Below, in pieces: positions 10,501-21,810 of a DNA stretch of 64,000 bases. A program made the translations under genes and the position numbers. Each line of letters starts with the position of its first letter. The first letter of the stretch is position 1. The notes below the pieces were generated by a model. It searched no databases, had not been told where the DNA came from, and saw only the letters and a list, made by a program, of their open reading frames with translations. The stretch is from Isoetes taiwanensis (taxonomy: Eukaryota > Streptophyta > Lycopodiopsida > Isoetales > Isoetaceae): contig JAJEKV010000022.1 in the NCBI GenBank assembly GCA_021234155.1, positions 9,300,934 to 9,364,933 on the forward strand, in the 5' to 3' direction.

Positions 10501-10560
10501 ACGGGCAACTCTCCCACCCCGGAACTGTGATCTGACTCTGCCAACGGACTCGAAACATCG
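7556..10560. repeat. Cluster of 0.8-kb repeats in head-to-head orientation
   Basis: A unit marked by GGCCTCCAAAACGTAAA and a palindrome-like block ending GTAGGGTTTACGTTATGGAG recurs in plus orientation at about 7556 and 8356. It recurs in minus orientation at about 8690, 9490 and 10290, the last copy being partial. The period is 800-813 bp. Orientation flips between about 8440 and 8590. Matching segments include TAAATCCAAACCCCATTTCG and CTTGCACAATGTCATGAGG. Open frames differ between copies, so it is probably non-coding satellite-like or derived from a non-autonomous element. Confidence 0.75.
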
Positions 10561-10850
10561 ACATGCCACCACATATGGCTTCAACATGCCATGTAGGCTC
10601 CATGGGTCAAACATGCCACCTAGGCCCAACATGCCACGTGAGCTCCTACATGCCAACATGGCTCCAACATGCATGCCACGTGAGCTCCAACATGCCAAGT
10701 TGGCTCCAACGTGCCACCTAGGCTCAAGCATGCCACGGTGGCTCAAATATGCCACCTAGGCTCCATCATGCCACCAAGGCTTCAACATGCCACGTAGCCT
10801 CCAACATGCCAAGGTGGCTCCAACATGCCACCTAGGCTCCACAGATCAAT
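10561..10850. repeat. Short tandem repeats of the CAACATGCCACCTAGGCTC type
   Basis: About 15 imperfect copies of an 18-20 bp unit containing ATGCCAC and GGCTC run through this block. The array follows directly on the truncated last 0.8-kb repeat. Confidence 0.8.
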
Positions 10851-12050
10851 CCTCTACCACTGCATCCTCTGCCTCCACAGATCAATCTTCTACCCCTGCC
10901 AAAATTAAGACAACCAGGATTGGAGGATTCGAACCTCCAGGCCAAAGCAGAGACCTCACCAGAACCCTTCCAATTTACCTCATTCAAGAGAAAAACATGA
11001 GCGCTTCGATGCCTGAGGCCGGAATAGGCTAATAGATAGCAGCGATGCTACCGAAGCCTTCTCTAAACCATGCTTACCTGGAAAATCTTGTAACAGTACC
11101 ACTGATCCGTGGTAAAAACATTGCGGAAAGAGCCATTGTTCTAAAAAAAACATGTTAACCATAACAGAAGCAGAGATTGCCGGATTTGCACAGCCGCTTC
11201 AAGAACTTTGAGAACTCTTTTGCAAAGCAGAGGATTTGTTGAGTTGCAGCAATGTTTCCTTCGCAACCACAAACCCTTCGCCATATTTGTGTCTGGAATG
11301 CCGGGAATTTTCGGATGCGAATGAAAGCACAGCCATGGCAGAAGGCAGGCATAGCCCAAGCCTAACCTGTATGCATAGAGCTCCCGGCGCCCGCCCAGAC
11401 TCAAAAAATCAGGGCACCTGCTCTGGCCCCAGCCAAAACCGAGCTCCTGTGGAGATGCCCCATCCAAAACCGGGCGCATGGAAGCGCCACCCAGCTTCGT
11501 GGCTCTGCTTCGAATTGCTGACACCATCCGCTTCACAGTTCCGGCCACTGCCATGTCGACACAGCAGAACTTCCAAAACCGGACCCCATATTTCCTTCCT
11601 CAAACCATTGGCCACACTTAAAAAAAATAGCACAAACACACCACCCAAATAGAAACTTGACCCCCAGAACAAATAAGCAGCTCTCACATGCACAAACATA
11701 CCATTCTGAATACAATACAATACCAGAATCTTAGTTCCCACCATTGCCAGAATACCCTCCCCAAATACCAAACGAATTGGGCAAACTTAATGACACTGTT
11801 TTGGCGAATCTGAATAGCCTAAACTATTGACCATTGAAATATTATCTGCTATGTCTATATTATATTCATTATCTATTGATTGATGTGTCTGCTATTATAG
11901 CCATCGGATAAAAATGAAACCAAAGGCTAAGATCTCGATCTTCGTCTTCCTATCTGATTGGACTGAACGTTTTAGCGGTGGGCGGCGGGCTTCTTTGGGC
12001 GGGATTGTAACAATTTTTTGGCGGTTCTGCTCTTCTTGGGCGGGAAAACA
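10851..12050. other. Non-coding stretch, no supported gene
   Basis: Open frames overlap each other on both strands without a family signature. A tRNA T-arm-like motif near 10925 does not extend to a full tRNA. Nothing else is recognised. Confidence 0.4.
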
Positions 12051-12081
12051 AACCATCATCCAATTAAATTGGGATTATGTC

Positions 12082-15000
12082 AACTCCAAAATCACGCCAT
12101 CTTGTGGTTGTTTTCTAGAGGGTTTTTGTTTTTTTTATATTTTTTTTGTACTTGACAAATTTCATAAACATTGCACTTTTCTTCTGCCTTTTATATGATA
12201 CCTGCAATATGTAAAATAAAAGGGCAATTTGTTCAAATTCATGACATCATAATCATGGAGCACTGAGACGAAAATAATATATAATTTGATAAACATATTA
12301 CATTTTTGGTTGAGCAAGAACAACCTCAAAATTATGTTATACAAGTACTTATCGTGGCGGCAGTCGCCGCCACTCAGTGGTTTTTTTGAGTGATTTTCGG
12401 TTAAATTTCTTGAATTAGATGGCAACAAATTCTGGGAGGCTCTCATAAGTAGACACATTATGATTATAGGTTAGCTTCAAATAAGTATTTTATGAAACCC
12501 AAATTTATGACCTATTATGTGAATGTGCCTTTAAAATACATCACAATTAGCAACAACATGACGTGTCCCATAATTATAAGCCTTTGCCAAAAGAAAATAA
12601 AATCTAAACATTAGCTGCAATAATCTGGAAAAGTTGTAGAGTTGCTCCAGTTTTCCAATGGTTTTGGCAGTTGGATATCAATGAGTGGTACATGTTTTGG
12701 ATATAATACATGTTTTGGATATAATTCGGCAACATGTTTTAAGCTTATATTCGATGGGTCATATACTGGTATTGAAATGATACATTTTTTATTGGCAATA
12801 ATTTCATGTTTCAATAAAAAAGTAGTTGGCATGACTATCTTATGGCTTTAAGAAAATTGACATAGATTCAAACACACTATTGTTGCAAGCAAAAGGAATA
12901 TGTCGAGCATTAAAGCGAAAACTAAGCCTCTTGAATACACAAATGTAAGATAAGAGTTTTCTAACATCCACAAGAACCCAATCAAGCAATGGGATCAGAA
13001 CATAAATAGACATGAGTCCCAACAAAACTCGGAGACTATGCTTCATAGTAAATCACAACAGTAATAAAAAAACAAAACAAAATGAAATGAAACAAAGGAG
13101 AACTAAAAGGAACTTAATACCTTTACATTTGCAAGACAAACAAAAGCTAATAGTTGTAATCCCTTTAGGGTCAGCTTCATGTTGAACTTCCATAATCCTT
13201 TCCGCTTTGCTATAAAAGCAATTGATAATTGGTTGTACGTGAACAAAATTTAGGATGATAATATTAGTAAACATGGGGTAGATTGGCTTAGAATAGCTTT
13301 AGGACGATTAGACCAATATCACTAACTATGACCCAAAAAGCATTGGAAAATAATGCAAACGACGTTTTTGTATGATAATTCCAATCTATGGAAAAACATT
13401 TTGTAGACTAAATTAGCTTATTTAGCTTAGAATGGTTTGCACGACAAACCCAAGGTTTTGAAAAAAACTTTGTAGGCTAAATTAGCTTAGAATGATTTTC
13501 ATAAGATCTACAAAGGTGAGAAATCGATATTTTCCATCATAAAATACTATTAGGAATTGATTTCAAAGATATCCTTATTAAAAACATAAGACTATTGGGA
13601 TTTAATGTCAAAGATGCCCATAATTTTATGGGCATGATAAAATACCGTTTGAAAACCAGAAATCCATGTCAAAAAACATCTAAAAGTTAACCTACTTGGC
13701 ATGTGACAGTGTAAGACATGGAATTGGACTCGATATCACTGGTAACAGTAAGGTTAGATCCAATATCAGGTTAGATCCAATATCACTGCTAAATCGGTGA
13801 CGACGAATAATTTGGTGACGACGAATAATTTGGTAGTAATTCAAAAGCACCCAATTTGAAACTTGACACAATGGATTGGTCAAAATACCTCTCCATATGA
13901 CCATGGATTTTACCTGTTCATGCTATTCGCTTATAACCCCGCGTATGATAACGATGTCTCGAATCAAACAACACATTAGCAGCTCTACTCTGCAGCTTTC
14001 GACAACCGAGGCTACCGAAGGTGAGAATAATGAATAGTAAAGACATGAATTCTTAAGGCCCTGGATGCCCTTGATCACATTTGAAACTCGGCTATCCTGC
14101 TCAATCCATTGTCATTTTTATTAATAAGGAAACTTGATTTTATCCCAAGACAGCACCAACATTACATTAGAATCAAAAGAATAAAAGATGTGCCCAATTT
14201 GGTTCAGATGTCGCTGCTCTGAAGCATGGAAGTGTTGCAATCCCAGGTCACTCTGCAGGTTATAAATGAAAGCCTGTATGTTGTATGTTCCAACACATTG
14301 CTGGGCCCTTAAGCAGTTACCGTTCCATATGTCTCAGGAAGCATGGAGATGGCATCACGAAAAAGCAAAGGGATGTTATTTCTGATTTATCTAAGAGATA
14401 CCTATGGTGGTTTCCCATTGCTGGCCCAAGATTTGAACAGATATAAATAACCTAGTTTCCAATTTCTGCCCTAAGATTTGAGCAGAAGTTCTGTATTGCA
14501 TTTAAGCCATACAGATTAATCTGCAAAAAGAAACAATGATAGCAAGGGTGGTTGGCAACACAAATTATATGCTCGCTTGGAGGAAACAAAAACTAAATTC
14601 ATGTGTGCCTTACTTGAACGCTCTGGTCTTGCCTGGGCTTGCTTGGTCTAAGCCTGTTCCAACCATCGGAATTTGCAGCTGGTCTGCCTAGAAAATGCAA
14701 CCAGAGCTAAAACATCTAAAGCAGAAGATGTGCAGAGCCCCTGCTAACCTGTTTAGACCTGCAGCAACTGGCCCATGAAACGTGCTGCACTTGCAAGAAC
14801 TTTCTTAGAATTAAGAAGGGATGGTGCTCCATCTAATTGAGGATCTGCATGTGAATTTTTTTAAGCACAGCTTATTAGGCTACATCACATCAAGATATAG
14901 CAAAGATTATTACCTTAAATTTGTTGCATCTGCTAATCCGGTCCTGCATAAGATTTCAGGCGCCACTGCTTGTTGCCAGACAAATCTTCCCAGTTCGGCC

Positions 15001-15864
15001 TAAGCCGCTCTATCGCCAGCGATACTGGCATGGCCTCCACGATTTATCACCAGCAATTACGGTATGCCATCGCAGTTGCATCTCTGCACAAAATTAAAAA
15101 GCTTCTGCTTCTGGCAAGCCAGCCAAGTGGGCATTTGTCCAGGGCTTGTTCTCTCATATCATGTCCAAATGGAAAAAAAATGCTTTATCTGCTATTCGAC
15201 TCACCTGTTACATGCTAAGGAGCCTGCGAAGAAACTATTCCGGAAGGATAGAAGCAAAATCGAAAGTACACAAATCTGCGTTCTGGATTAGTACTGGCCG
15301 TAGCTAGGGTTGAGCACTAAAACATGTATAAACATAGATTGCTTCAACTGAGGCTTCTTGGCGACAATCTGACTCGAACATGAATCCAAAGGAGGCATTT
15401 TCAGAGCACAAATCTTCTCTTTTTTTCTTGCCATGAGGAATCGGCACTACTCCGACCTTCCTGAACCTACGTCTAAAATCCTAGAGCGTTTAGAATCCGG
15501 AGCATATTGTAACTCATAGAACCACCGTGAAGACTCTAGAGATTATGGTACACCTGTCAAATCCTAAAAGGCTAAATTTTCATATTCTTCCACGTGCTCA
15601 AACCTAACTAAGAAAAAATAAACTTACTATAAACTAGGCCTACATTAAGCTGCCCCCTTATCCTCCATATTATAATTATATATTAGAGATAAAATGAATA
15701 TCATTGAAAACAGTAATATATTTCAAGAAAGCACTAAGAGACCAATCCATGTTTTTCCATATAAAAAACAAGGTGTGGTTCCATATCAGTTGTTTTGCCT
15801 AGTTCTTTTGTCTAGTTTTGGATGCGATTTTAACACTTCATGCATTGTCATCCTCATAGCCAGA
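12082..15864. other. AT-rich interior, no clear gene
   Basis: One minus-strand exon-like stretch around 13128-13240 ends in a GT donor after a Cys-rich run (SFCLSCKCK). It has no identifiable family. The rest of this 3.8 kb contains only small overlapping frames, plus short duplications such as ATCAGGTTAGATCCAATATCA near 13770. Confidence 0.35.
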
Positions 15865-18075
15865 TCATTCGTAAGAGGCCATGAACTGGACCAGGAAATC
15901 ATCTGTCACTAAGTTGTTTGGATCATAAGATAGTGGTTCAAGGCATGCATTTGATTGTAGAAGCACTTGAAGATTGGCCTCTATTATGATTATATCATCA
16001 TTTTTCTCGAAACCACGTTGGTCCATCAATGTCAAGTGTTCGGCAAATGGCCATGAAATCCTGCATGAAATAAAAATATTACATGAGCAAAAGAGGCAAT
16101 GTAAGCTTATATGAAGCACAACTTAAAATATAAAACTATTAAGAAAGCAGTCTACTCATGAGATTAATGCCCTTTCGAGCACACAAAGGATAGGGCCACT
16201 AACCATTTTAGCAAAAAGTAAATAACATTATTAGTACAATCAGACAATTAGTTGTTCCAAATTTCCATGAAAACACGCTTAGCGTGGTTTCCTTTGAAAT
16301 ATGGATACCATATAATTCTCTTGGATTCCATGAAATACCCTCCTGTGGTTTATGACATTGCTGCACACCAATGAAGCAACTGGTTCAGATTACGAGGACT
16401 TATACATCTGAAGTCTAGAAGTTATGAGGAAATGGTCCTTTGAAGGACCTTATGGAAACAATCAATATTTTATATCCACTTATTTGATTCCGTTATCTAG
16501 TCTGCACAACCAACCTTTACTGGCAATAAAAATGCTTTGTTTTCTTCATCATAGCAATGTCAAGTTCTTTGAATTCACGCCTGGCGTGTATATGAATACT
16601 TCATTCTTCAAGCAAAACCAATTTGAGAGTCACAATAAGTTAAATAATCCCAATGTATGAAAAAAGAAAATAAAATTCCGTTATCAAATAAAAAATGCAA
16701 GACCATTTGGTTCAACATGACCATGGCAGTGTCAAGTTCTATGTATTCACGCTTGGCGTGTATGTGAATACTTCATAGTTCAAGCAAAACCAATTTGAAC
16801 GTCAGAATAAGTTGAATATTTCCAATGCATGAAAAAGGAAAAAAAGTAGACCATCTAAGGATTTGTTAGCTCTGGAATAAGTACCAATCACACTTAGCGT
16901 GATTTGAGATAATTTGAATGTATGCACAATAGCAAAGTTACTGTTAAAAGAAGGCAAAAGGGGGCAATGTAGAAGGGGGAATGGTCTTTTGAAGGGCCCT
17001 CTGGAAACAAAGAATATTTTACATAACCAACTACCCAATAAAAAAACTACACTGGCAATAAAAAACGTAACTCCATCTAGTTTATCATGGCATCACGGTA
17101 GTTCATGTTCTTTGAATTCACGCCTGACATGTATGTGAATACTTCCTAATTCAAGTAAAACCAATTTGAAAGACACACTAAGTTGAATATTCCAAGCTGG
17201 ATGGAAAAGGAGAAGGAAGACCATCTAAGGATTTTGAGTATGGGAATATGTCTTCCGCTAAACAATGGAAATGCAATGGAGTACTTGCATTTGGGCAAGT
17301 TGTTTATCTCTACAAGCACTTCCGGTAAAGAAATTCCAGAGAAAGACTAATGTATCATTTGCATGATACTAATTAATAGGATACATACAACAAGACTCAA
17401 CATTCAAAAGGGATGAAAAAATATTGCGCACTTACTTCCTAATCTATCTATCTATATGCTCAAGCAACAAATCCTTACCTTTATACCAAAAGTGGTTGCC
17501 TTCTTGTTGTATTGTCGACATCAAGCGGCGTTGTGAGCATCGGCATCAAAGCTTTTAAGCAAAACAAAAATAGTAGCTTTGAGTATATAAAGCGGCACAA
17601 TTCATCCTCCTCGTCTCTATGTCATAGTCAACCTGCCAAACCCAAAATCATGATACTGCATATCAGTACATATAAGTCTAGCAGATCAAAGAGGCAGAAT
17701 CTTACAATATGATTCATGTTTGAGCTGCTTCCACAAGCCACAATATTTGTACGCTTCATGCTGACAGCTTCATGCTGACAGGAAGATTTCTATACGAAGG
17801 CACAAAAATCTTTTCCTTGTGTGGACTAGTCCCGAGTTCACATTTTTCACAATTCTCTATGTCCATAATTTTTTCTTGTTGCTGCAACCACCGGAAGAAT
17901 GCCCCTTCATCATAATCATAATAATCCTGCACACATCATGTCAATTAATATGAGGTCTATGAACTCCTTCATGATTATCAGCCATGCCACAAAACTGCAT
18001 ACCTTGTCTTTACCTTCAACGAACACCAACATTGGTTGTTCTGGGTCAAGTGGGCGAGGTCTAATGCCAATATGA
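15865..18075 (-). pseudogene. Degenerate multi-exon host-like gene, possibly Enhancer-of-polycomb-like
   Basis: Three minus-strand stretches look like exons with AG/GT borders. One (about 18075-18001) reads IHIGIRPRPLDPEQPMLVF. A second (about 17935-17790) reads DYYDYDEGAFFRWLQQQEKI and then IENCEKC. The last exon (16060-15865) ends NNLVTDDFLVQFMASYE and a stop. The RPRPLD and LDPEQP pieces recall the start and middle of Enhancer of polycomb proteins, subunits of NuA4-type histone acetyltransferase. The match is short and made by eye. The exon near 17600 hits a stop in the expected phase, suggesting decay. Confidence 0.3.
16560..17180. repeat. Three dispersed copies of a 60-bp motif
   Basis: GAATTCACGCCTGGCGTGTA followed by TGAATACTTC and AAGCAAAACCAATTTGA occurs near 16571, 16745 and 17115 with small changes. 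It lies within the intron-like part of the degenerate minus-strand gene. Confidence 0.7.
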
Positions 18076-20025
18076 ATCAAGGGCATAATCTATTCTATTT
18101 GAATATGAATGGGACACAAAATAAAGAAAATCAATATGACACGTGCCCCATTTATTTATTCCTCCCCGAAAAAACACAAATTTGAAATTACCTATTCCCG
18201 CTCAAAGCTTTTCGAAACGCCAAATCTATCAAATCTGTGCTTTCTTAGACCGCTTAAGAAAAAAACTACGGAGAGAATCATCATGAACCTTCGCATATGC
18301 TTCCGTCCAACGGAAAATGCAACAGACATCATACAATAGAAGCATCCCTGAGAATGAGAAGCGTCTACATACCGCAGACTATCAGAGACTGGCAGAAGAA
18401 GAGGGCTTTCTATTTATGAGCAGCTATGGAAACAAGGATGATCAAAGACAAACGAAGAGGGGGGAAACCCAAAAACGCAAAACTAAAGGAAAGGGCCGAA
18501 CGGAGCATCGGAAGAAAGGCAATGAAAGCCCATTAAGCAAAGTCTTCAAGACAAAAGCCTGAGGTCTGAAGCTCTGAGGTCTGAAGCTCTGAGGCCTCCC
18601 TGCTTCTAAAACACGTTTCCGGCCTCCCTGCTCCGGTATGTACTGTAACTTTCTTGCTTTCTTATTGTGCATAATAAAAGAAAATCTTACCTCATCTTAG
18701 GCGATCATGTGCATCACGAAGCTTCAATTATTTGGCAGCAGACCACCGCTTCCAAGCCGTCCACTGCTCTCTTCTTCTGTGACGGAAGACTGCATTTTCT
18801 ACATTTTCTGTGTCGTTGCTCCATCCGACACCTTCATCCGGCGCTTTGCTTTGTCAACACAAAACCTAGATAATATGCAAAGGGTGTTTTTCAAAGCTGC
18901 GCTGATTTTGTTGAGGCGCTGCCAGAGCACACGCCGACTTCCCAAAGCTATACTGAGCATTTTTTAGGTGTCAGCGACTGTGGCGTGACGTTAAAATCTC
19001 TTCTTCTTCTTCTTCTTCTTCTTCTTTACTACATTCAAAATGTAGAGTCTCATTCTTGTTGGCATTTCTTTCTAAAAAGCTATTGCTTGTAACCTTTTAT
19101 CTCTTGGGCACGCCAGGCGTGCATTATTTTTGTCCCATTGTATTTTTATTTAGAAATGCATTCTTTAAGTTTTCCAGCTTTATTTCTAGAGATGAGCTAA
19201 TCTCGAGATGTCGTGGCTTGATCATAGCCATTGGAGATTCTATTACCAATTCATCGGCAAATCTGGGCCATTGGGATTCCATTTTACAAAATTATCTAAG
19301 GTAGATATAAACTATCTTTTCTATTTCCAAGATTTATTGTATCTTAATTATTATCATGTTTGTGTAGTACTATCAAGAAGCACACATTGAATTTTAACAT
19401 ATTCTTGGATTGGATTAGATTCTCATTTTTTCTATATGCTTGCCTTTAGGCATTTTTCATTTGGATGCTTTTTAAGCATTTGCCAGTTAGACATTTTCAT
19501 TTGGGTGCATTTGGAAAGCGTAAATATTCTTAATATGTAACTTCTTAGTGTGAGTCTCACTTTTTCTATCAACTTAGAATGACTAATATTCATTTCTATA
19601 TTGTAGCTTTGGAGTGACATGCTGCTATTATATGAGAATAGAATAGAATAGAATAAGTTTTTAGCGTCCACGGAGAGATGAAGAACCGAAGAAATTGCAT
19701 CTACTGAGTGCATCAATCTAAATGGGAAGTGTGAAAGTTTTTGGGGTAAAAGGTGGAGAAGAAACTTCGTAGTTTTAATGTGATATCAAATTTTATGAAA
19801 CTCGCTTTTACACGTAGCTATTTCTACTAATGCCACAGAAGATGTGAATTTCAATTATTATGTAAAATTTCTCCTATCACTTTATATAATACTATCATGC
19901 TATATTGTGAAATATTGTCTATTCTTTAATTAATATGATATTACATTTTTGTGTTTTGGACATAAGATGTGCGAATTTGAATATGCTATTTAAAACATGC
20001 AATATGGTTTTTGTCCCAAAATTAC
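18076..20025. other. Non-coding stretch with a TTC microsatellite
   Basis: A TTC run lies at about 18999-19026. GAGGTCTGAAGCTCT is repeated near 18562-18590. No gene is supported. Confidence 0.45.
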
Positions 20026-20056
20026 GACATAATCCCAATTTAATTGAATGATGGTT

Positions 20057-21354
20057 AACAGACGATTCGCTCTCTTTCTTTCCTTTCTCTGTCCGGGATT
20101 TCTTCTGCTCGAATCCTGATATTTCGCCTTTCTCTGGCTTCTGATCATGGTGGGTCTTCTTCTCTGCTTCTCTTCAAAGATGAAACCTTGATCAAGCTTT
20201 GGTGTCTGTGTTTGTCCCAACATACCCCTTTGATCATACTTTGTTGCCTGACTGCTTTTCCGGATCTCCTTTTTTTTCGCAGATTCATCCCTGTCCTCTT
20301 CTACCACAACTAAATTGTGTATGATGCCCCGTAAAGCTCTACTTTATGTTGTTTTTTTATGTGCTCTGCGGTGGAACAGACACTGTGTTTTGCTTAGTAT
20401 TGGGCTTGCTCCAAGTATTCAGGAAGGTGTGTTGGTGACAAGAACATGGCCTGGATCCGTGGAAAAGGAATTGCAGTTGTCTGCGCTTGCCCAATAGAGC
20501 CCTGAAACTTGAATTTTTGTGCTTTGTTTGTGTTGGTGCTAAGAACATGGCCTGGATCAGTGAAAAATGAGCATGGCCGGGATCATGTCGCACAATAATG
20601 CACGTTACTGTTTGATCCAAGAATGCTTGATCTGCTAACAAGCCGAGAAACAGCCCAGAAACAGGTATCATGCATGTTTTTCTTTCTTTTGCATTTGCCC
20701 TTTTTTTTAAGTGCAGTTATGTATATAATCGTTGTTCTCTAAAAACAGGTATGCAGGTGAAGCTTAACATCAGTGTAGATTCTAAAACAGGTAAAAATCA
20801 TTGAACTTGTTCTTTTTTTGTATGATCTAGGCATTTTTGAACATGATTATTTTTTCCTTATGCAGATCCTGAAGTAGTCTTGAAAGTAATCGATCCAATG
20901 ATGCAGAAGACCCGTTTCTTATCAAAATTAAGCAACAATTGGTTGTGGGAATATCTTTGCAACTAACAAGGGTTTAAAATTGGAAAAATGGAACACCATT
21001 CCATCTAAAAGAGTTTAGAATTGGAAAAGTGGAACATCATTCCATCTAAAGGATTGTAATGCATTTCCTGCTTTCAAAATTATGAATTCCATGAATTTCA
21101 ACGTTTTCAGTTTTCAGTGGCATCTAAATTATTTGTATCAAATGGTTGATACCTCCATTACCTTTCCTTCCTTCCTTATTAATTAGTGATAGAATCTTAG
21201 AATTTGGATTACAATCTAATATTATTATGCCGTGTGGGTTTGTTTGGGTTCGATTCCCAAAAGGCTTCTTTATTTTAAAATAAACAAAATCAATAAAGGA
21301 TCCATAGATATATTGACTTTTAAATTGTGGTATATACTAATTTTTTTTTTAATT
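20057..21354. other. Non-coding stretch with a small duplication
   Basis: A CT-rich segment at 20070-20290 resembles a leader sequence but lacks a supported coding region. A 40-bp piece containing GAACACCATTCCATCTAAA is duplicated at about 20977-21055. Confidence 0.4.
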
Positions 21355-21575
21355 GTGCACCACGTGTCGACATTTCATTAGTTAAAATAGTTTTGTCATT
21401 TAAAAAAGTATGCCATGTATTAATATTTCATTGGTTAAAAATCACATTTAAAAAGTAATAATGTGTCAAAAAAATATTTTTATTTTTAACAAATTATGCC
21501 ACGTGTCAATATTGTATTCGTTATATTTTTTTAAAGTATGCCACGTGTCGATATTTCATTGGCCTAAAGACACAT
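21355..21575. repeat. Four copies of a G-box-containing motif
   Basis: A motif near GCCACGTGTCGATATTTCATT recurs four times at intervals of about 55-70 bp. Two or three copies keep the CACGTG core, which is the G-box bound by plant bZIP and bHLH factors. The block ends just before the TIR of the DNA transposon. Confidence 0.65.
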
Positions 21576-21610
21576 TGGAAACAACATCTTTCTTTTTCTA
21601 TGTGTACTAA

Positions 21611-21614
21611 TAAT
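21611..21614. repeat. Left target-site duplication TAAT
   Basis: TAAT precedes the left TIR and is repeated at 26638-26641 after the right TIR. Confidence 0.7.
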
Positions 21615-21639
21615 AAGTCGTATTTAATTAAAGTGGGAC
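21615..21639 (+). repeat. Left terminal inverted repeat
   Basis: It starts AAGTCGTATTTAATTAAAG and is matched in inverted orientation at 26613-26637. Confidence 0.8.
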
Positions 21640-21810
21640 AAATCTTGAATTTTGGGACTCGGACTGAAAATGGGACTCACACCCCATAAATTTTTTTTTT
21701 GAATTGATTGCTTGAATAGAATTACAGATCACACACAAAGAATTGGGTTACTTGTTTTCCTCATAAATTTTACAAACCACTAGTTGAGAAAGTTTTCAAG
21801 CTTCTCAATA

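Larger units (their letters stand above)
12051..20056. mobile_element. Possible 8-kb TIR-bounded DNA element
   Basis: 12051-12081 starts AACCATCATCCAATTAAATT and is matched in inverted form at 20026-20056, with 30 of 31 bases agreeing. AACA lies immediately outside each arm, fitting a 4-bp target duplication. The interior holds degenerate host-like exons on the minus strand and no transposase that I can recognise, so it would be a non-autonomous gene-carrying element. Low complexity of the duplication and the absence of a transposase keep confidence moderate. Confidence 0.45.

Noticed and set aside
10905-10990. A tRNA gene on the minus strand (GGAGGTTCGAATCCTCC T arm)
   Set aside because: No matching acceptor, D arm or anticodon arm could be placed upstream.
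11141-11771. Overlapping frames of 60-138 residues on both strands
   Set aside because: No codon-use bias, domain or exon border supports any of them.
19006-19026. CTT run as a functional element
   Set aside because: A simple microsatellite with nothing further to support a role.
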